In this document: positions 16,739-24,900 of the stretch, in pieces
Layout of the letters: each line of letters starts with the position of its first letter
Numbering within the stretch: position 1 is the stretch's first letter
Origin: Deltaproteobacteria bacterium UBA5756
Lineage (GTDB): Bacteria; Desulfobacterota; Syntrophorhabdia; Syntrophorhabdales; Syntrophorhabdaceae
Assembly: GCA_002418985.1 (NCBI GenBank)
Contig: DIFE01000157.1
Span: 1 to 56,252, forward strand
Direction of reading: 5' to 3'
Length of the DNA: 56,252 nucleotides
Notes under the pieces: generated by a model
Database searches by the model: none
Told to the model about the DNA's origin: nothing
The model's input: the letters and a program-made list of their open reading frames with translations, nothing else
Program-made: the position numbers and the translations under genes

Positions 16739-16808
16739 AGGGCCATCTTAGAAAACCCTGCAATATTATGTGATATAAGCGTATGTTTATTATGGTAAAA
16801 AAAGAAGC

Positions 16809-16837
16809 TTGACTTTTGAACAAATATCCGCGATAAT
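16809..16837 (+). promoter_or_regulatory. Promoter of the small protein and hydroxylase operon
   Basis: TTGACT (16809-16814) and GATAAT (16832-16837) are 17 bases apart and about 55 bases before the next start codon. Confidence 0.6.
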
Positions 16838-16891
16838 TTTGTGACAAAATGGTTTTCAGGATTCTATCATTGTTTTTCCGAGGTGCTGCCT

Positions 16892-17167
16892 ATGGCCAAG
16901 CATAAAATACTCTGTCCCATTTCCAAGACGGCCTGCATTGAATGTGCTGTCTATCGAGGCCGGCATTATTATCTATGCTATTCACAGAACTACAAAGGAA
17001 CGTCCTTCGATCCCGATCGCATGGAGGAACTCAAGACAGCGGAAAGGAAGAAGAACAACGACAAGACCTTCGGTATGCCTGAAAAGATAGAGGTCGGTCC
17101 CCAGTGCATAAACAACGTGGAAGAATACGGTATCGAGAAGGAATTTGCCGCCCTGAGGCATAATTGA
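16892..17167 (+). CDS. Small cysteine-rich protein of unknown function
   Basis: I do not recognise a named family for this 91-residue protein. The N-terminal third has Cys8, Cys15, Cys18 and Cys29 (CX6CX2CX10C) around the segment YRGRHYYLC, which suggests a zinc or iron-sulfur site. The rest is charged, with a further cysteine near residue 71. A start further upstream is open in frame, but GAGGTG lies just before the chosen ATG, which gives MAKHKILCP. It sits 54 bases before the FAD subunit of the hydroxylase, behind the only visible promoter, so it probably belongs to that operon. Confidence 0.7.
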   Translation: MAKHKILCPISKTACIECAVYRGRHYYLCYSQNYKGTSFDPDRMEELKTAERKKNNDKTFGMPEKIEVGPQCINNVEEYGIEKEFAALRHN

Positions 17168-17221
17168 ACTCAAACGTTGAGCAATGTTGAAGAATAAAGA
17201 ATCAATAGAAAGGAGAGGATT

Positions 17222-18094
17222 ATGATCAACGATTTTCATTACCTGAAACCTGCAAGCCTGAAAGAAGCGCTTGCCATGTACGCACAGTATGATGATTGCA
17301 AGGTCATTTGTGGCGGCCAGTCCTTGTTGATCGTCATGAGGCAGGGGATGCTCGCTCCCGAATACCTCCTTGACATCAAACACGTGAAAGAGTTGAGGTA
17401 CATCAAGTTCGACGATAAGGACGGCCTCAGGATCGGCGCAACGACAACCCACCGCGAAATAGAAAAATCGGCTGTTATTGCCAGGAAATACCCCGTTCTC
17501 GTTGCAATGGAAGGCAAGCTTGCCTCTATTCAGACAAGAAATTGGGGAACCATCGGTGGAAACATTGCCCATGCCGACCCGGCAGGAGACCCCGGCCCTG
17601 TCCTCATCGCACTCAAGGCAGAGATAAAGTTCGGCAATGCCGATGGCGAAAAGACGGCACCTCTCGACGAGTTCTTTGTCGACTATTTTGAGACCAAGAT
17701 GGAACACGGTGATCTGGTTCTCGAAATACATGTTCCCGCACCGGATGCGAAGTTCGGTTGCGCCTATCAGAAATTCAACCTCCTTGGTAGCGATATGGGG
17801 ATCGTCGCGGCCGCCGCATCGGTTGCGCTTAACGCCGACGGCACCTGCAAAGAGGCCCGGATCGTTCTCGGGAACGCTGGACCGACACCCTTGAGAGTAA
17901 CGAAAGCCGAAGACTTGTTGAAAGGCAAGAAGCTCGATGACAAGCTGTTCGCCGAGGCCGGCCAGATTGCTTCCGAGGAATCACAGCCCGTTGCCGACAT
18001 CCACGCGTCTGAAGAACACAGAAGGCACGTTCTGGGCGTTCTCACCAAGAGGATGCTGAAAAAGGCCTTTGAACAAGCCCAGAAAGCTGCTTAA
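17222..18094 (+). CDS. Molybdenum hydroxylase FAD-binding (medium) subunit
   Basis: This 290-residue subunit binds FAD and passes electrons between the iron-sulfur subunit and an outside acceptor. It has the two FAD loops of the CoxM/XdhB family: GGQSLL (about 31-36) and TIGGNIAHADPAGD (about 110-123). The CODH C-terminal domain follows. The extra [4Fe-4S] insertion that marks 4-hydroxybenzoyl-CoA reductase beta subunits appears absent: there is no cysteine cluster and the chain is short. AGGAGAGG precedes the ATG. The gene order is medium-small-large, as in the cox operon. Confidence 0.92.
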   Translation: MINDFHYLKPASLKEALAMYAQYDDCKVICGGQSLLIVMRQGMLAPEYLLDIKHVKELRYIKFDDKDGLRIGATTTHREIEKSAVIARKYPVLVAMEGKLASIQTRNWGTIGGNIAHADPAGDPGPVLIALKAEIKFGNADGEKTAPLDEFFVDYFETKMEHGDLVLEIHVPAPDAKFGCAYQKFNLLGSDMGIVAAAASVALNADGTCKEARIVLGNAGPTPLRVTKAEDLLKGKKLDDKLFAEAGQIASEESQPVADIHASEEHRRHVLGVLTKRMLKKAFEQAQKAA

Positions 18095-18105
18095 GGAGGA
18101 GAGAG

Positions 18106-18591
18106 ATGGAAAAGCAGGTACTGCGTTTAAAAGTTAACGGAGAAGAATACGAAATATTTATACATCCAAAGACATTGCTTGTGGAAGCGATCAGGGACCA
18201 CCTGGGATTTACCGGCACCAAGAGGGGCTGCGATACCGTATCCTGCGGTGCCTGCACGGTGAACGTTAACGGTATGTCCGTCAAGTCCTGTTCCATCCTC
18301 GCCGTTCAGTGCGAAGGCATGGAGGTCGCTACGGTGGAAGGCCTTGAAGTGAACGGCAAGCTGAGCCCGATGCAGAGGGCTTTTCTCGACAATGGTTCCT
18401 ACCAGTGCGGTTTCTGTACACCAGGCATGCTCATGTCCTCGACGGCATTTATCGATGAACTTGGAGGGAAGAAACCCTCCGAGGAAGAGATACGCGAAAG
18501 CATCGAAGGAAACATCTGCCGGTGCACTGGGTACAACAGTATCGTAAGGGCCATTGACGCCGTTGCCCAAGGCAAATACAAGGAGGAGTGA
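18106..18591 (+). CDS. Molybdenum hydroxylase [2Fe-2S] (small) subunit
   Basis: This 161-residue CoxS-type protein carries two [2Fe-2S] clusters. The plant-ferredoxin-like site uses Cys42, Cys47, Cys50 and Cys62 (CDTVSCGAC...SC). The second, helical site uses CGFC and CRC in the C-terminal half (about 100-140). It shuttles electrons from the molybdenum site to the FAD subunit. It lies 11 bases after the FAD subunit gene with AAGGAGGAG, and just before the large subunit. Confidence 0.96.
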   Translation: MEKQVLRLKVNGEEYEIFIHPKTLLVEAIRDHLGFTGTKRGCDTVSCGACTVNVNGMSVKSCSILAVQCEGMEVATVEGLEVNGKLSPMQRAFLDNGSYQCGFCTPGMLMSSTAFIDELGGKKPSEEEIRESIEGNICRCTGYNSIVRAIDAVAQGKYKEE

Positions 18592-18592
18592 T

Positions 18593-20878
18593 ATGAGTCA
18601 CAAGAATTTTTCAGTCATCAATACACCGGTTCATAATATAGATGGCATTGCGAAGGTTACGGGCCGGGCAACCTATGCATTTGACGTAACGCTCCCCGGA
18701 ATGCTTTACGGGAAGATCCTCCGCAGCCCCCACCCCCACGCGAAGATCATAAACATCGACACATCGAAGGCTCTGGAATTCCCCGGCGTCCGCGCGGTTG
18801 TGACCGGTAAGGACACCTTGGGTATCAAGCAGGGCATTTGGAGACGCTACGAAGAGCTCTGCGACGAGCAGATACTTCCCCTGGAGAAGGTCCGCTACAT
18901 CGGCGAACCCGTTGCGGCCGTTGCCGCTGTGACGGAGGAGATCGCCGAGATGGCCCTCGACCTGATAGACGTGGAGTACGAAGTTCTCCCTGCTGTGTAC
19001 GAACCGATGGAAGCCATCAAGAAAGAGGCCCCGACGATTCACGAAGGCGTTGAAAGGAACATCAACGTCACCCGCCATATAGAGTGGGGCGATGTGGACG
19101 ATGCATTCGAAGATGCCGACTACATCAGGGAAGACTGGTTCAAGTGCTCCGGGCAGCACCATATGTGCATGGAGACCCGCGGTGCCGTATCGAGCTTTAC
19201 GCCGGAAGGTAAATTGACGGTTTATACGGGAACACAGTCCGCATATTACCACCAGGGGCTTCTGGCAGGGGTTCTGGGCCTTCGCGAAGGAGATGTGCGC
19301 ATTATAGCGCCTTACACCGGCGGCGGCTTCGGCGGCAAGTTCGAACTTGACGCCGCGCAGTTCTGCAGCGCCGTGCTGTCCATGAAACTGAACAAGCCCG
19401 TGAAGATCGTTTTCACCCGGGAAGAGGATTTCATTGCCTCCAAGAGACGGACCCCCATGTTCTACTACGTGAGAACGGGTATAAAAAAAGACGGCACCTT
19501 CTGCGCCCGGGAGTCCCGCATGTTCTCCAACGGAGGGGCATACACAGGCATGGGTGCCACAGCCCTTTATCTCACGGGCTTTTTCCACTCATTCCCGTAC
19601 AAATGGAGAGGCTACCGCTATGACGGCTACAGGGTCTACACGAACACCATGCCGTCAACATCGATGCGCGGTTTCGGTGCCCCGCAGGCCATGTTCTGCT
19701 CTGAGCAGCAGATCGACTGGATATGCGCGGACATGGGCCTCGACCCCTTTGAAGTGAGAAGGAAGAACGGTCACACAGAAGGATACGAAGTCCCCGGCCA
19801 GGCGTTCATCGCAAGCTGCGGTCTGGAACAGTGCATAAACGAGATCGAGAAATGGGTTAAGGACAAAGGCAAACTCCCGGCCAACAGGGGCATAGGAATT
19901 TCCTCCTGCGGTTTCATGTCGGGCGGTATCTTCAACTGGTTCGACTCTCCTTATTCGTTCTCCTCGGCAGTTATCACCATCAACGTCGACGGCACCGTAG
20001 AGCTTCACGTCGGCTGCCAGGACATTGGTCAGGGTTCCAACACCACCATGGCCATCATCGCGGCCGAGACACTTGGCGTAAAGATGGAGGACATCAAGGT
20101 CCACTCCGGCGACACAGACCATTGCCCGGCCGACCTCGGGGCTTGGGGATCAAGACAAACCCTCATGACCGGCAACGCCGTCAAGATGGCCTGTGAAGAC
20201 GCAAAGAAACAGCTCCTTGAGTTTGCCTACGCAGAGATGGGCATCAACATCGTATACGACCTTGACATTAAAGACAGGTGGGTGCATATCGTTGCCCGTC
20301 CCGAAAGAGGTATGAAATACGAAGAGCTCGTCAAGAAGGCGCTTCGCGGAAAAGACGGCCAGCGCATCGTCGGCAGGGGTTATTACACACCGCACAGAAA
20401 AGGCATGATATCCCCGGCATATAGCTATATGATGCAGGCAGTTGATGCGGAGATCGATCCCGAAACAGGCAAGATCACGGTACACGAGGTCATGACAGCT
20501 CACGATTGCGGCCAGCCCATAAACACCTTGGGGCTTATAGGCCAGCTTGAAGGCGCAGCCTCTATGGCGCTCGGTTACGCATACCTTGAGGATATGCCCT
20601 TCGAGGACGGCAAGATGATGAATCCCAACCTTGTGGACTACAAGATAATCAAGGCGCCCGAGATGCCGCATACCCCAATTATAGAGATCGACACCTACGA
20701 GCCGGAAGGGCCATACGGTGCTAAAGAGGCTGGCGAAGGCCTCACGAACCCGACGGCCGCAGCCCTCGGAAATGCGGTGTTCAATGCGTTGGGCATTAAG
20801 ATGAAAGAGCTTCCCATCACCCCCGAAAGGATCCGCAAGGCCTTGAAGGAGAAGAAGGAAGAGGAAGCAAAAAAATAA
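18593..20878 (+). CDS. Xanthine dehydrogenase-family molybdenum-binding (large) subunit
   Basis: This 761-residue catalytic subunit has the aldehyde oxidase/xanthine dehydrogenase a/b hammerhead, starting VHNIDGIAKVTGRATY. The molybdopterin loops GGGFGGKFE (about 242-250), MRGFGAPQ (about 357-364) and GQDIGQGSN (about 474-482) follow. The catalytic glutamate lies in GAKEAGEG (about 708-715). The loop MRGFGAPQ lacks the CSFR cysteine of true CO dehydrogenase, so it is not a form I CODH. Substrates of relatives are purines, N-heteroaromatics, aldehydes and aromatic CoA esters; which applies here cannot be told. The start at 18593 follows AAGGAGG two bases after the small-subunit stop. Confidence 0.94.
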   Translation: MSHKNFSVINTPVHNIDGIAKVTGRATYAFDVTLPGMLYGKILRSPHPHAKIINIDTSKALEFPGVRAVVTGKDTLGIKQGIWRRYEELCDEQILPLEKVRYIGEPVAAVAAVTEEIAEMALDLIDVEYEVLPAVYEPMEAIKKEAPTIHEGVERNINVTRHIEWGDVDDAFEDADYIREDWFKCSGQHHMCMETRGAVSSFTPEGKLTVYTGTQSAYYHQGLLAGVLGLREGDVRIIAPYTGGGFGGKFELDAAQFCSAVLSMKLNKPVKIVFTREEDFIASKRRTPMFYYVRTGIKKDGTFCARESRMFSNGGAYTGMGATALYLTGFFHSFPYKWRGYRYDGYRVYTNTMPSTSMRGFGAPQAMFCSEQQIDWICADMGLDPFEVRRKNGHTEGYEVPGQAFIASCGLEQCINEIEKWVKDKGKLPANRGIGISSCGFMSGGIFNWFDSPYSFSSAVITINVDGTVELHVGCQDIGQGSNTTMAIIAAETLGVKMEDIKVHSGDTDHCPADLGAWGSRQTLMTGNAVKMACEDAKKQLLEFAYAEMGINIVYDLDIKDRWVHIVARPERGMKYEELVKKALRGKDGQRIVGRGYYTPHRKGMISPAYSYMMQAVDAEIDPETGKITVHEVMTAHDCGQPINTLGLIGQLEGAASMALGYAYLEDMPFEDGKMMNPNLVDYKIIKAPEMPHTPIIEIDTYEPEGPYGAKEAGEGLTNPTAAALGNAVFNALGIKMKELPITPERIRKALKEKKEEEAKK

Positions 20879-20907
20879 CTTTTGTGAGATAAAAAAGGAG
20901 GTATACC

Positions 20908-21123
20908 GTGAGCTTCAAATGTCCAGCATGCAAAAAAGAATGGGCCAGCAGCAAACAGGTGGCGCGGCACATGTTCGGCACCGGAGACAAGGCGCACAGG
21001 GCATGGATCGAATCACAGGGTTACTCATATATCGATCTCCTTCTCGCTCAGACCACCGAGCCGGGCAACAAGAGCTACGAGATCCTGTCTGACCTGATAG
21101 AAAAGGCACAGGATAAGCTTTAA
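20908..21123 (+). CDS. C2H2-type zinc-finger microprotein in the hydroxylase operon
   Basis: This 71-residue protein starts with GTG after a perfect AAGGAGGT. Cys5, Cys8, His21 and His30 (CX2CX12HX8H) in the first 30 residues look like one zinc finger. The C-terminal half is a plain helical segment. I do not recognise the family. It lies between the catalytic subunit and the CoxG-like gene and is read in the same direction, so it may help assembly or bind the enzyme or RNA/DNA. No membrane segment is present. Confidence 0.72.
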   Translation: MSFKCPACKKEWASSKQVARHMFGTGDKAHRAWIESQGYSYIDLLLAQTTEPGNKSYEILSDLIEKAQDKL

Positions 21124-21176
21124 GAATTAAGAAAGCCCCAACAAGGGTTTGATAATTAACACAAGGAGGAATTTCC

Positions 21177-21629
21177 ATGGTCATAGAGGGCGGATTTACC
21201 CTAAAGGCACCAATAGATAAGCTCTTCGATTTTCTGCTTAAACCGGATACGATCCTTACATGCCTGCCAGGCGCAGAGTCAGTTAAGATGATCGATGACA
21301 CATCATATGAGTGCATAGTGAAGCAGAAGGTCGGCCCCATCAAGGCAAAGCTGAAGTTCATCAACAAGATGACCGTTGTCAACAAGCCCACGCATATCGA
21401 GATCGAGGGCGAGGGCGAGGACATGACAAAGCTCGGCCACTTCAAGCAAAAAAGCATCGTTGATCTCAAAGAGACAGGCGCGGGTGAAGTCGAGGTTACA
21501 TACAAGACGGATGTTAACATAGTCGGCAAGCTCGCCATGTTCGGCGACAGGATCATGAGGGCGAAGGCCAAGGATACGGAAAAGGAATTTACCAAGAATC
21601 TTCAGGAAAAACTCAAGAGCATCGCCTAA
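21177..21629 (+). CDS. CoxG-like SRPBCC domain protein
   Basis: This 150-residue protein belongs to the carbon monoxide dehydrogenase subunit G family, an SRPBCC (START-like) fold. The N terminus (GGFTLKAPIDKLFDFLLKP) and the CLPGAESVK segment are typical. In aerobic carboxidotrophs CoxG anchors CO dehydrogenase to the membrane near quinone. Here the long C-terminal anchor is missing, so the role may be different, for instance binding a hydrophobic substrate or recruiting an acceptor. It has an AAGGAGG ribosome binding site and closes the operon, followed by a terminator. Confidence 0.87.
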   Translation: MVIEGGFTLKAPIDKLFDFLLKPDTILTCLPGAESVKMIDDTSYECIVKQKVGPIKAKLKFINKMTVVNKPTHIEIEGEGEDMTKLGHFKQKSIVDLKETGAGEVEVTYKTDVNIVGKLAMFGDRIMRAKAKDTEKEFTKNLQEKLKSIA

Positions 21630-21648
21630 GAAATAATAGTTGTACAAG

Positions 21649-21682
21649 AAAAGGGGTCCGCGCTTCGGCAAGGGCCCCTTTT
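21649..21682 (+). terminator. Intrinsic terminator after the hydroxylase operon
   Basis: AAAAGGGGTCC and GGGCCCCTTTT pair over 11 bp (one G-U) around a 12-base loop, ending in a T-run. It lies 20 bases after the CoxG-like stop. Confidence 0.85.
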
Positions 21683-21700
21683 CGTTTGTGGTGGATGACT

Positions 21701-21757
21701 CCTGTCCAAGATATCCATTTCCCGGAATAGAGCAATGATTCAGGACAGGTAAGCCCC
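21701..21757. repeat. Dispersed inverted-repeat element, copy 2
   Basis: This segment, bounded by CCTGTCC and GGACAGG, matches the reverse complement of the element at 52-113. It lies in a 440-base gene-free gap (about 21683-22127) between two convergent operons. The gap also holds two REP-like palindromes; no reading frame in it looks like a gene. Confidence 0.6.
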
Positions 21758-21788
21758 GGATTTCAGCTAGCTTTATCTCATGGGTCGT

Positions 21789-21937
21789 CTTTCCGGCTAA
21801 GGCCGGAAGCCCAGGAAGGCCTCTCATACAACAGGAACCATACGTATACAGAGCACCATACGGTGTTTCGAGAGGACAGTTGATGTCCTTCCGTCCGGTG
21901 ATTCCTTATCCATATGGGTTTCCGGCCTTCGCCGGAA
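21789..21937. repeat. Two REP-like TTCCGGC/GCCGGAA palindromes
   Basis: Short palindromes TTCCGGC-TAAG-GCCGGAA (21791-21808) and TTCCGGC-CTTC-GCCGGAA (21920-21937, offset by one) lie 110 bases apart. A third relative (GCCGGT-GAAG-ACCGGC) is at 51745-51762. They resemble the CATTCCGGCGAAGGCCGGAA type of intergenic repeat found in many proteobacterial genomes. Confidence 0.55.
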
Positions 21938-22127
21938 TGGCAAATTAAGAAGAAGCGGAATGACGCAAGAATCGCATAGGGAACTATGCGTTAGTTTGTG
22001 AGCGTCCGGAAAGAGGTTGACCTTTAAAGTAAGAAATGAAGATGGGGGGATATGAGACGAATAGCCGCGTGAGAATCCGGCGGAAGAGGAACCGGATATC
22101 CTGGAGAGATTGGAGCGTCTGGTAGAA

Positions 22128-22159
22128 AAAAACCCCGCTTCGCGGGAAGCGGGGTTTTT
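22128..22159. terminator. Intrinsic terminator after dctM
   Basis: A 13-bp perfect stem (AAAAACCCCGCTT with AAGCGGGGTTTTT) around a six-base loop lies 21 bases past the dctM stop. The symmetry allows function on both strands, which suits the convergent layout. Confidence 0.85.
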
Positions 22160-22180
22160 GCATTGTCGAAACTGTTTTCC

Positions 22181-23488
22181 CTATCCGGGCATCAGCAAGC
22201 CGGGAAGCCAGGTAGAAAGGGCGGGGAAGATGAAGACCAGGATGCCGCCGATGATGATGCTGATGAGGAAGGGGTAGACGCCGGCATAAACGACGCCGAA
22301 AGGCGTCTTGGTGATCTGTTTGACGACAAAGACGCATATGGCCATCGGCGGGAGGACGACGCCCAGCATGACGGTAATGCCGATGAGGATGCCGAACCAC
22401 ATGGGGTTGTACCCCAGTTTAAGAATGGCGGGGTAAAAGATTGGCGTTGCCAGGATCATGAATGCCAGGTCATCGATGAATGACCCGCCTATGAGGTAAA
22501 TAAGGGCGATGAAGATGACGATGACCCAGGACGGCATGTTGAGGCCGACGATCCAGTCGGCGGCGATCATGGGTATGGTTGTGACGGCGATGAAATGACC
22601 GAGCACGGTAGAGCCGGCAATGAGCATCAAGACCATTGTGGCCGTTCTGACCGATTCGGCAACGGACTTGATATATCCTTTAATGTTAAGGTCGCGCATG
22701 GCGAATGTCATAACCAGGACCAGGAAGGTGCCCACACTGCCCGCCTCGGTAGGGGTAAAGACGCCTCCGAGGATGCCGCCGATGACAAGACAAAAGATGA
22801 ACATGACCATGAGAACCTGGGGAATGGTCTTGAAGCGCTCGGACCAGGTCGCCTTCGGGCTTTTTGGCCCGATCGTGGGGTTCATCCTGCACCAGCCATA
22901 AATGACGGCGATGAATAAGGCCGCAATGAGAAGGCCGGGAAAAATGCCGGCAAGGAAGAGGCGGCCGATGGACTGGTCTGTGATGATGCCGTAAAGGATC
23001 AAGGTGACGCTCGGCGGAAGAAGTATGCCCAGCGTACCGACGGTGGCGACGATACCGGTCGAGAGCCTCTTGTCGTATCCGAAACGGTCCATCTCCGGCA
23101 CGGCCACGCTGGCAAAGGTTGCCGAAGTGGCGGGCGAGGAACCGCATATAGCCTTAAACACCGTCGCGCCACCCACGGTTGCCATGGCAAGTCCGCCGGG
23201 AATATGGCCGAGGAACTTGTGGGCCGCATCAAACAGACGCTTGGCCACACCCGAATTGAATGCCACCTGTCCCATCAATACGAAGAGAGGGATAACCGTG
23301 AAACTATACGAGTTGAGGACATCGTAAAAGTCCTTTGCGAGCAGGTTGAATGCGGCACTGAAAGAGATGAGATAACCGAAACCGAGAAATCCGATAATGA
23401 TCATGGCAAAGGCCAGTTCGATGCCGGTCAGGAAGAGACAAAGTACAACCAGTAATCCTACGATACCAGTGGTTACGGGATCATTCAT
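22181..23488 (-). CDS. TRAP transporter large permease, DctM family
   Basis: This 435-residue membrane protein is the sodium-coupled transport subunit of a TRAP system. About a dozen hydrophobic segments are visible, along with family motifs such as FVLMGQVAFNSG, ICGSSPATSATFASV and GILLPPSVTLILYG. The ATG giving MNDPVTTGIVG follows TGGAGG by five bases. A TTG 12 bases upstream is less likely. The start overlaps the end of the small permease gene by eight bases. Its receptor is probably the DctP-like protein 5.5 kb downstream. Confidence 0.95.
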   Translation of the reverse strand: MNDPVTTGIVGLLVVLCLFLTGIELAFAMIIIGFLGFGYLISFSAAFNLLAKDFYDVLNSYSFTVIPLFVLMGQVAFNSGVAKRLFDAAHKFLGHIPGGLAMATVGGATVFKAICGSSPATSATFASVAVPEMDRFGYDKRLSTGIVATVGTLGILLPPSVTLILYGIITDQSIGRLFLAGIFPGLLIAALFIAVIYGWCRMNPTIGPKSPKATWSERFKTIPQVLMVMFIFCLVIGGILGGVFTPTEAGSVGTFLVLVMTFAMRDLNIKGYIKSVAESVRTATMVLMLIAGSTVLGHFIAVTTIPMIAADWIVGLNMPSWVIVIFIALIYLIGGSFIDDLAFMILATPIFYPAILKLGYNPMWFGILIGITVMLGVVLPPMAICVFVVKQITKTPFGVVYAGVYPFLISIIIGGILVFIFPALSTWLPGLLMPG

Positions 23489-23966
23489 ATTGGCCTCCAA
23501 AGATCTTGTAAATGTCGCAGAAGAGAACGAGGCACTGAATGAAACAACAGATCGCCATCCCGTAGGCTATCGGGTAAAAGGGGATCTGCCGGGTCAGAGA
23601 TACCTCACCCGATACAAAGAGATCGTGCCCATATTTCAGCATATTGTGGCCTATCAGATAAAAAAGAACTATGCTGCCGAGACGGGTAATTATGTTGACG
23701 ACGTTCTGCCCCGCTTTTGGGAATTTCTGGACAAAGAAATCGACAAAGATGTGGCCCCTCATCCATGAGGTAATGGGGAGGGCGAAACCGATTGCTATGG
23801 CCCCGCCGAAGCCGACCATTTCGAATGTACCGATAATGGGCCTGTCGAAGAAATAGCGTAGAAAAACGTCAAGCACCGTAAGCAGCATAATTGCGGTGAG
23901 GGCTGTCCCGGCGATGGCGCTCATCCATTTACTGAGCTTTTCGGTGATCCAAAGTATGGCTCCCAT
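23481..23966 (-). CDS. TRAP transporter small permease, DctQ family
   Basis: This 161-residue protein has four hydrophobic segments and the DctQ signature region (VLDVFLRYFFDRPI, then ITSWMRGHIFVDFF). DctQ bridges the receptor and the large permease in the membrane. AGGAGG lies before the ATG. A promoter is predicted about 55-85 bases upstream. It is translationally coupled to dctM. Confidence 0.93.
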   Translation of the reverse strand: MGAILWITEKLSKWMSAIAGTALTAIMLLTVLDVFLRYFFDRPIIGTFEMVGFGGAIAIGFALPITSWMRGHIFVDFFVQKFPKAGQNVVNIITRLGSIVLFYLIGHNMLKYGHDLFVSGEVSLTRQIPFYPIAYGMAICCFIQCLVLFCDIYKIFGGQYE

Positions 23967-24022
23967 TGCTCCTCCTAACTGTAGCTATTGTATTGTGCTT
24001 TGTACCCCTATGATATTAGGGC

Positions 24023-24052
24023 ATCTTAAGTCATCAGGGCAAGGGTTGTCAA
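24023..24052 (-). promoter_or_regulatory. Promoter of the TRAP permease genes
   Basis: On the minus strand TTGACA (24052-24047) is followed after 18 bases by TAAGAT (24028-24023). The 24053-24299 gap up to mobA otherwise shows nothing definite. Confidence 0.45.
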
Positions 24053-24299
24053 GTGAAAAAAGTAACAACCTAACATCTTGTAAATATTGTCGTTTTTGGA
24101 ACCTCGTACCCCAGATCGCGGTGCTGGGGGATAATAACATTGCGAAAGAACAGGGCAAATCCGAAATGACCGTTACGGGAACAGTAAAAAGCCAGGGTTG
24201 GCGGATACGATTAACCTGCTCGCGCAGGTGTATGTTCTGCCGCCGTGCATAAGCCTTCGGTCTTTGAAATTCGGCGCAAAAGATGGTAAGAACTTGTGC

Positions 24300-24899
24300 A
24301 TGGATATAGGCTGTGCCATACTTGCCGGCGGAAGAAGCATTCGAATGGGACGCGATAAGGCAACAGCCGCCTTTCGCGGCGCGACCCTGGTCAAGAAAGT
24401 ATATGACGGGGTCAGAGAGGTGTTCAGCGACATCATCGTGGTTTCCTCTCTCCATACCGCCATTGACGGCGTCGACGCGCCGGTAGTAAAGGATCTTCTG
24501 CCGCTCCAGAGCCCCATGGTGGGCATAGCTACGGCGCTTCTTCATTCCGGGAAGCCGCGTCTCTTCGTTGTCGCCTGCGACATGCCCTTTCTGTCGGCCG
24601 AGGGCATACGCTGCGTCGTCACCGAGGCAGGAGGCGAAGACATCACGATCCCTGTCATCGGAGATTATTACGAACCCCTCCACGCCATCTACCGGCGCTC
24701 CTGCCTGGCACCTTTCCTGAGGCTGATAGATTTGAACATGCTGAAGATCCGTGGTGTTTTCCCCTACCTGGTTGTCAATGCCATCAGGGACAATCCTTGT
24801 TTTCTCAAAGAAAACGGTCGCCTCGTCTTTTCCAATATCAACACCGAGGAGGAGCTTGCCCGCATCAACACCCCTACCCCTACCCCTGGACAGGATTGA
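24300..24899 (+). CDS. mobA: Molybdenum cofactor guanylyltransferase-like protein
   Basis: This 199-residue nucleotidyltransferase has the MobA signature CAILAGGRSIRMGRDKA near the N terminus, then VVACDMPFL with the metal-binding Asp. MobA joins GMP to molybdopterin; the close relative MocA adds CMP. Xanthine dehydrogenase-family enzymes of bacteria normally use the CMP form, and the sequence alone does not separate the two. It lies near the molybdenum hydroxylase operon, on the same strand. The ATG chosen gives MDIGCAILAGG, but no strong ribosome binding site is seen and a longer in-frame extension is open. Confidence 0.85.
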   Translation: MDIGCAILAGGRSIRMGRDKATAAFRGATLVKKVYDGVREVFSDIIVVSSLHTAIDGVDAPVVKDLLPLQSPMVGIATALLHSGKPRLFVVACDMPFLSAEGIRCVVTEAGGEDITIPVIGDYYEPLHAIYRRSCLAPFLRLIDLNMLKIRGVFPYLVVNAIRDNPCFLKENGRLVFSNINTEEELARINTPTPTPGQD

Positions 24900-24900
24900 C

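Noticed and set aside
18593..20878. Naming the large subunit a CO dehydrogenase or 4-hydroxybenzoyl-CoA reductase
   Set aside because: The active-site loop reads MRGFGAPQ without the CODH cysteine, and the FAD subunit lacks the extra [4Fe-4S] insert of the CoA reductase.
21683..22127. Possible RNA gene or small ORFs in the gap between the hydroxylase and dctM terminators
   Set aside because: Only repeats and short palindromes are seen; no promoter-terminator pair or coding signature stands out.
16690..24151. Shared 13-mer ATTGCGAAAGAAC upstream of both TRAP promoters (16690-16702 and 24139-24151)
   Set aside because: Exact 13-mers recur by chance many times in 56 kb, and the two lie at different distances from their promoters.
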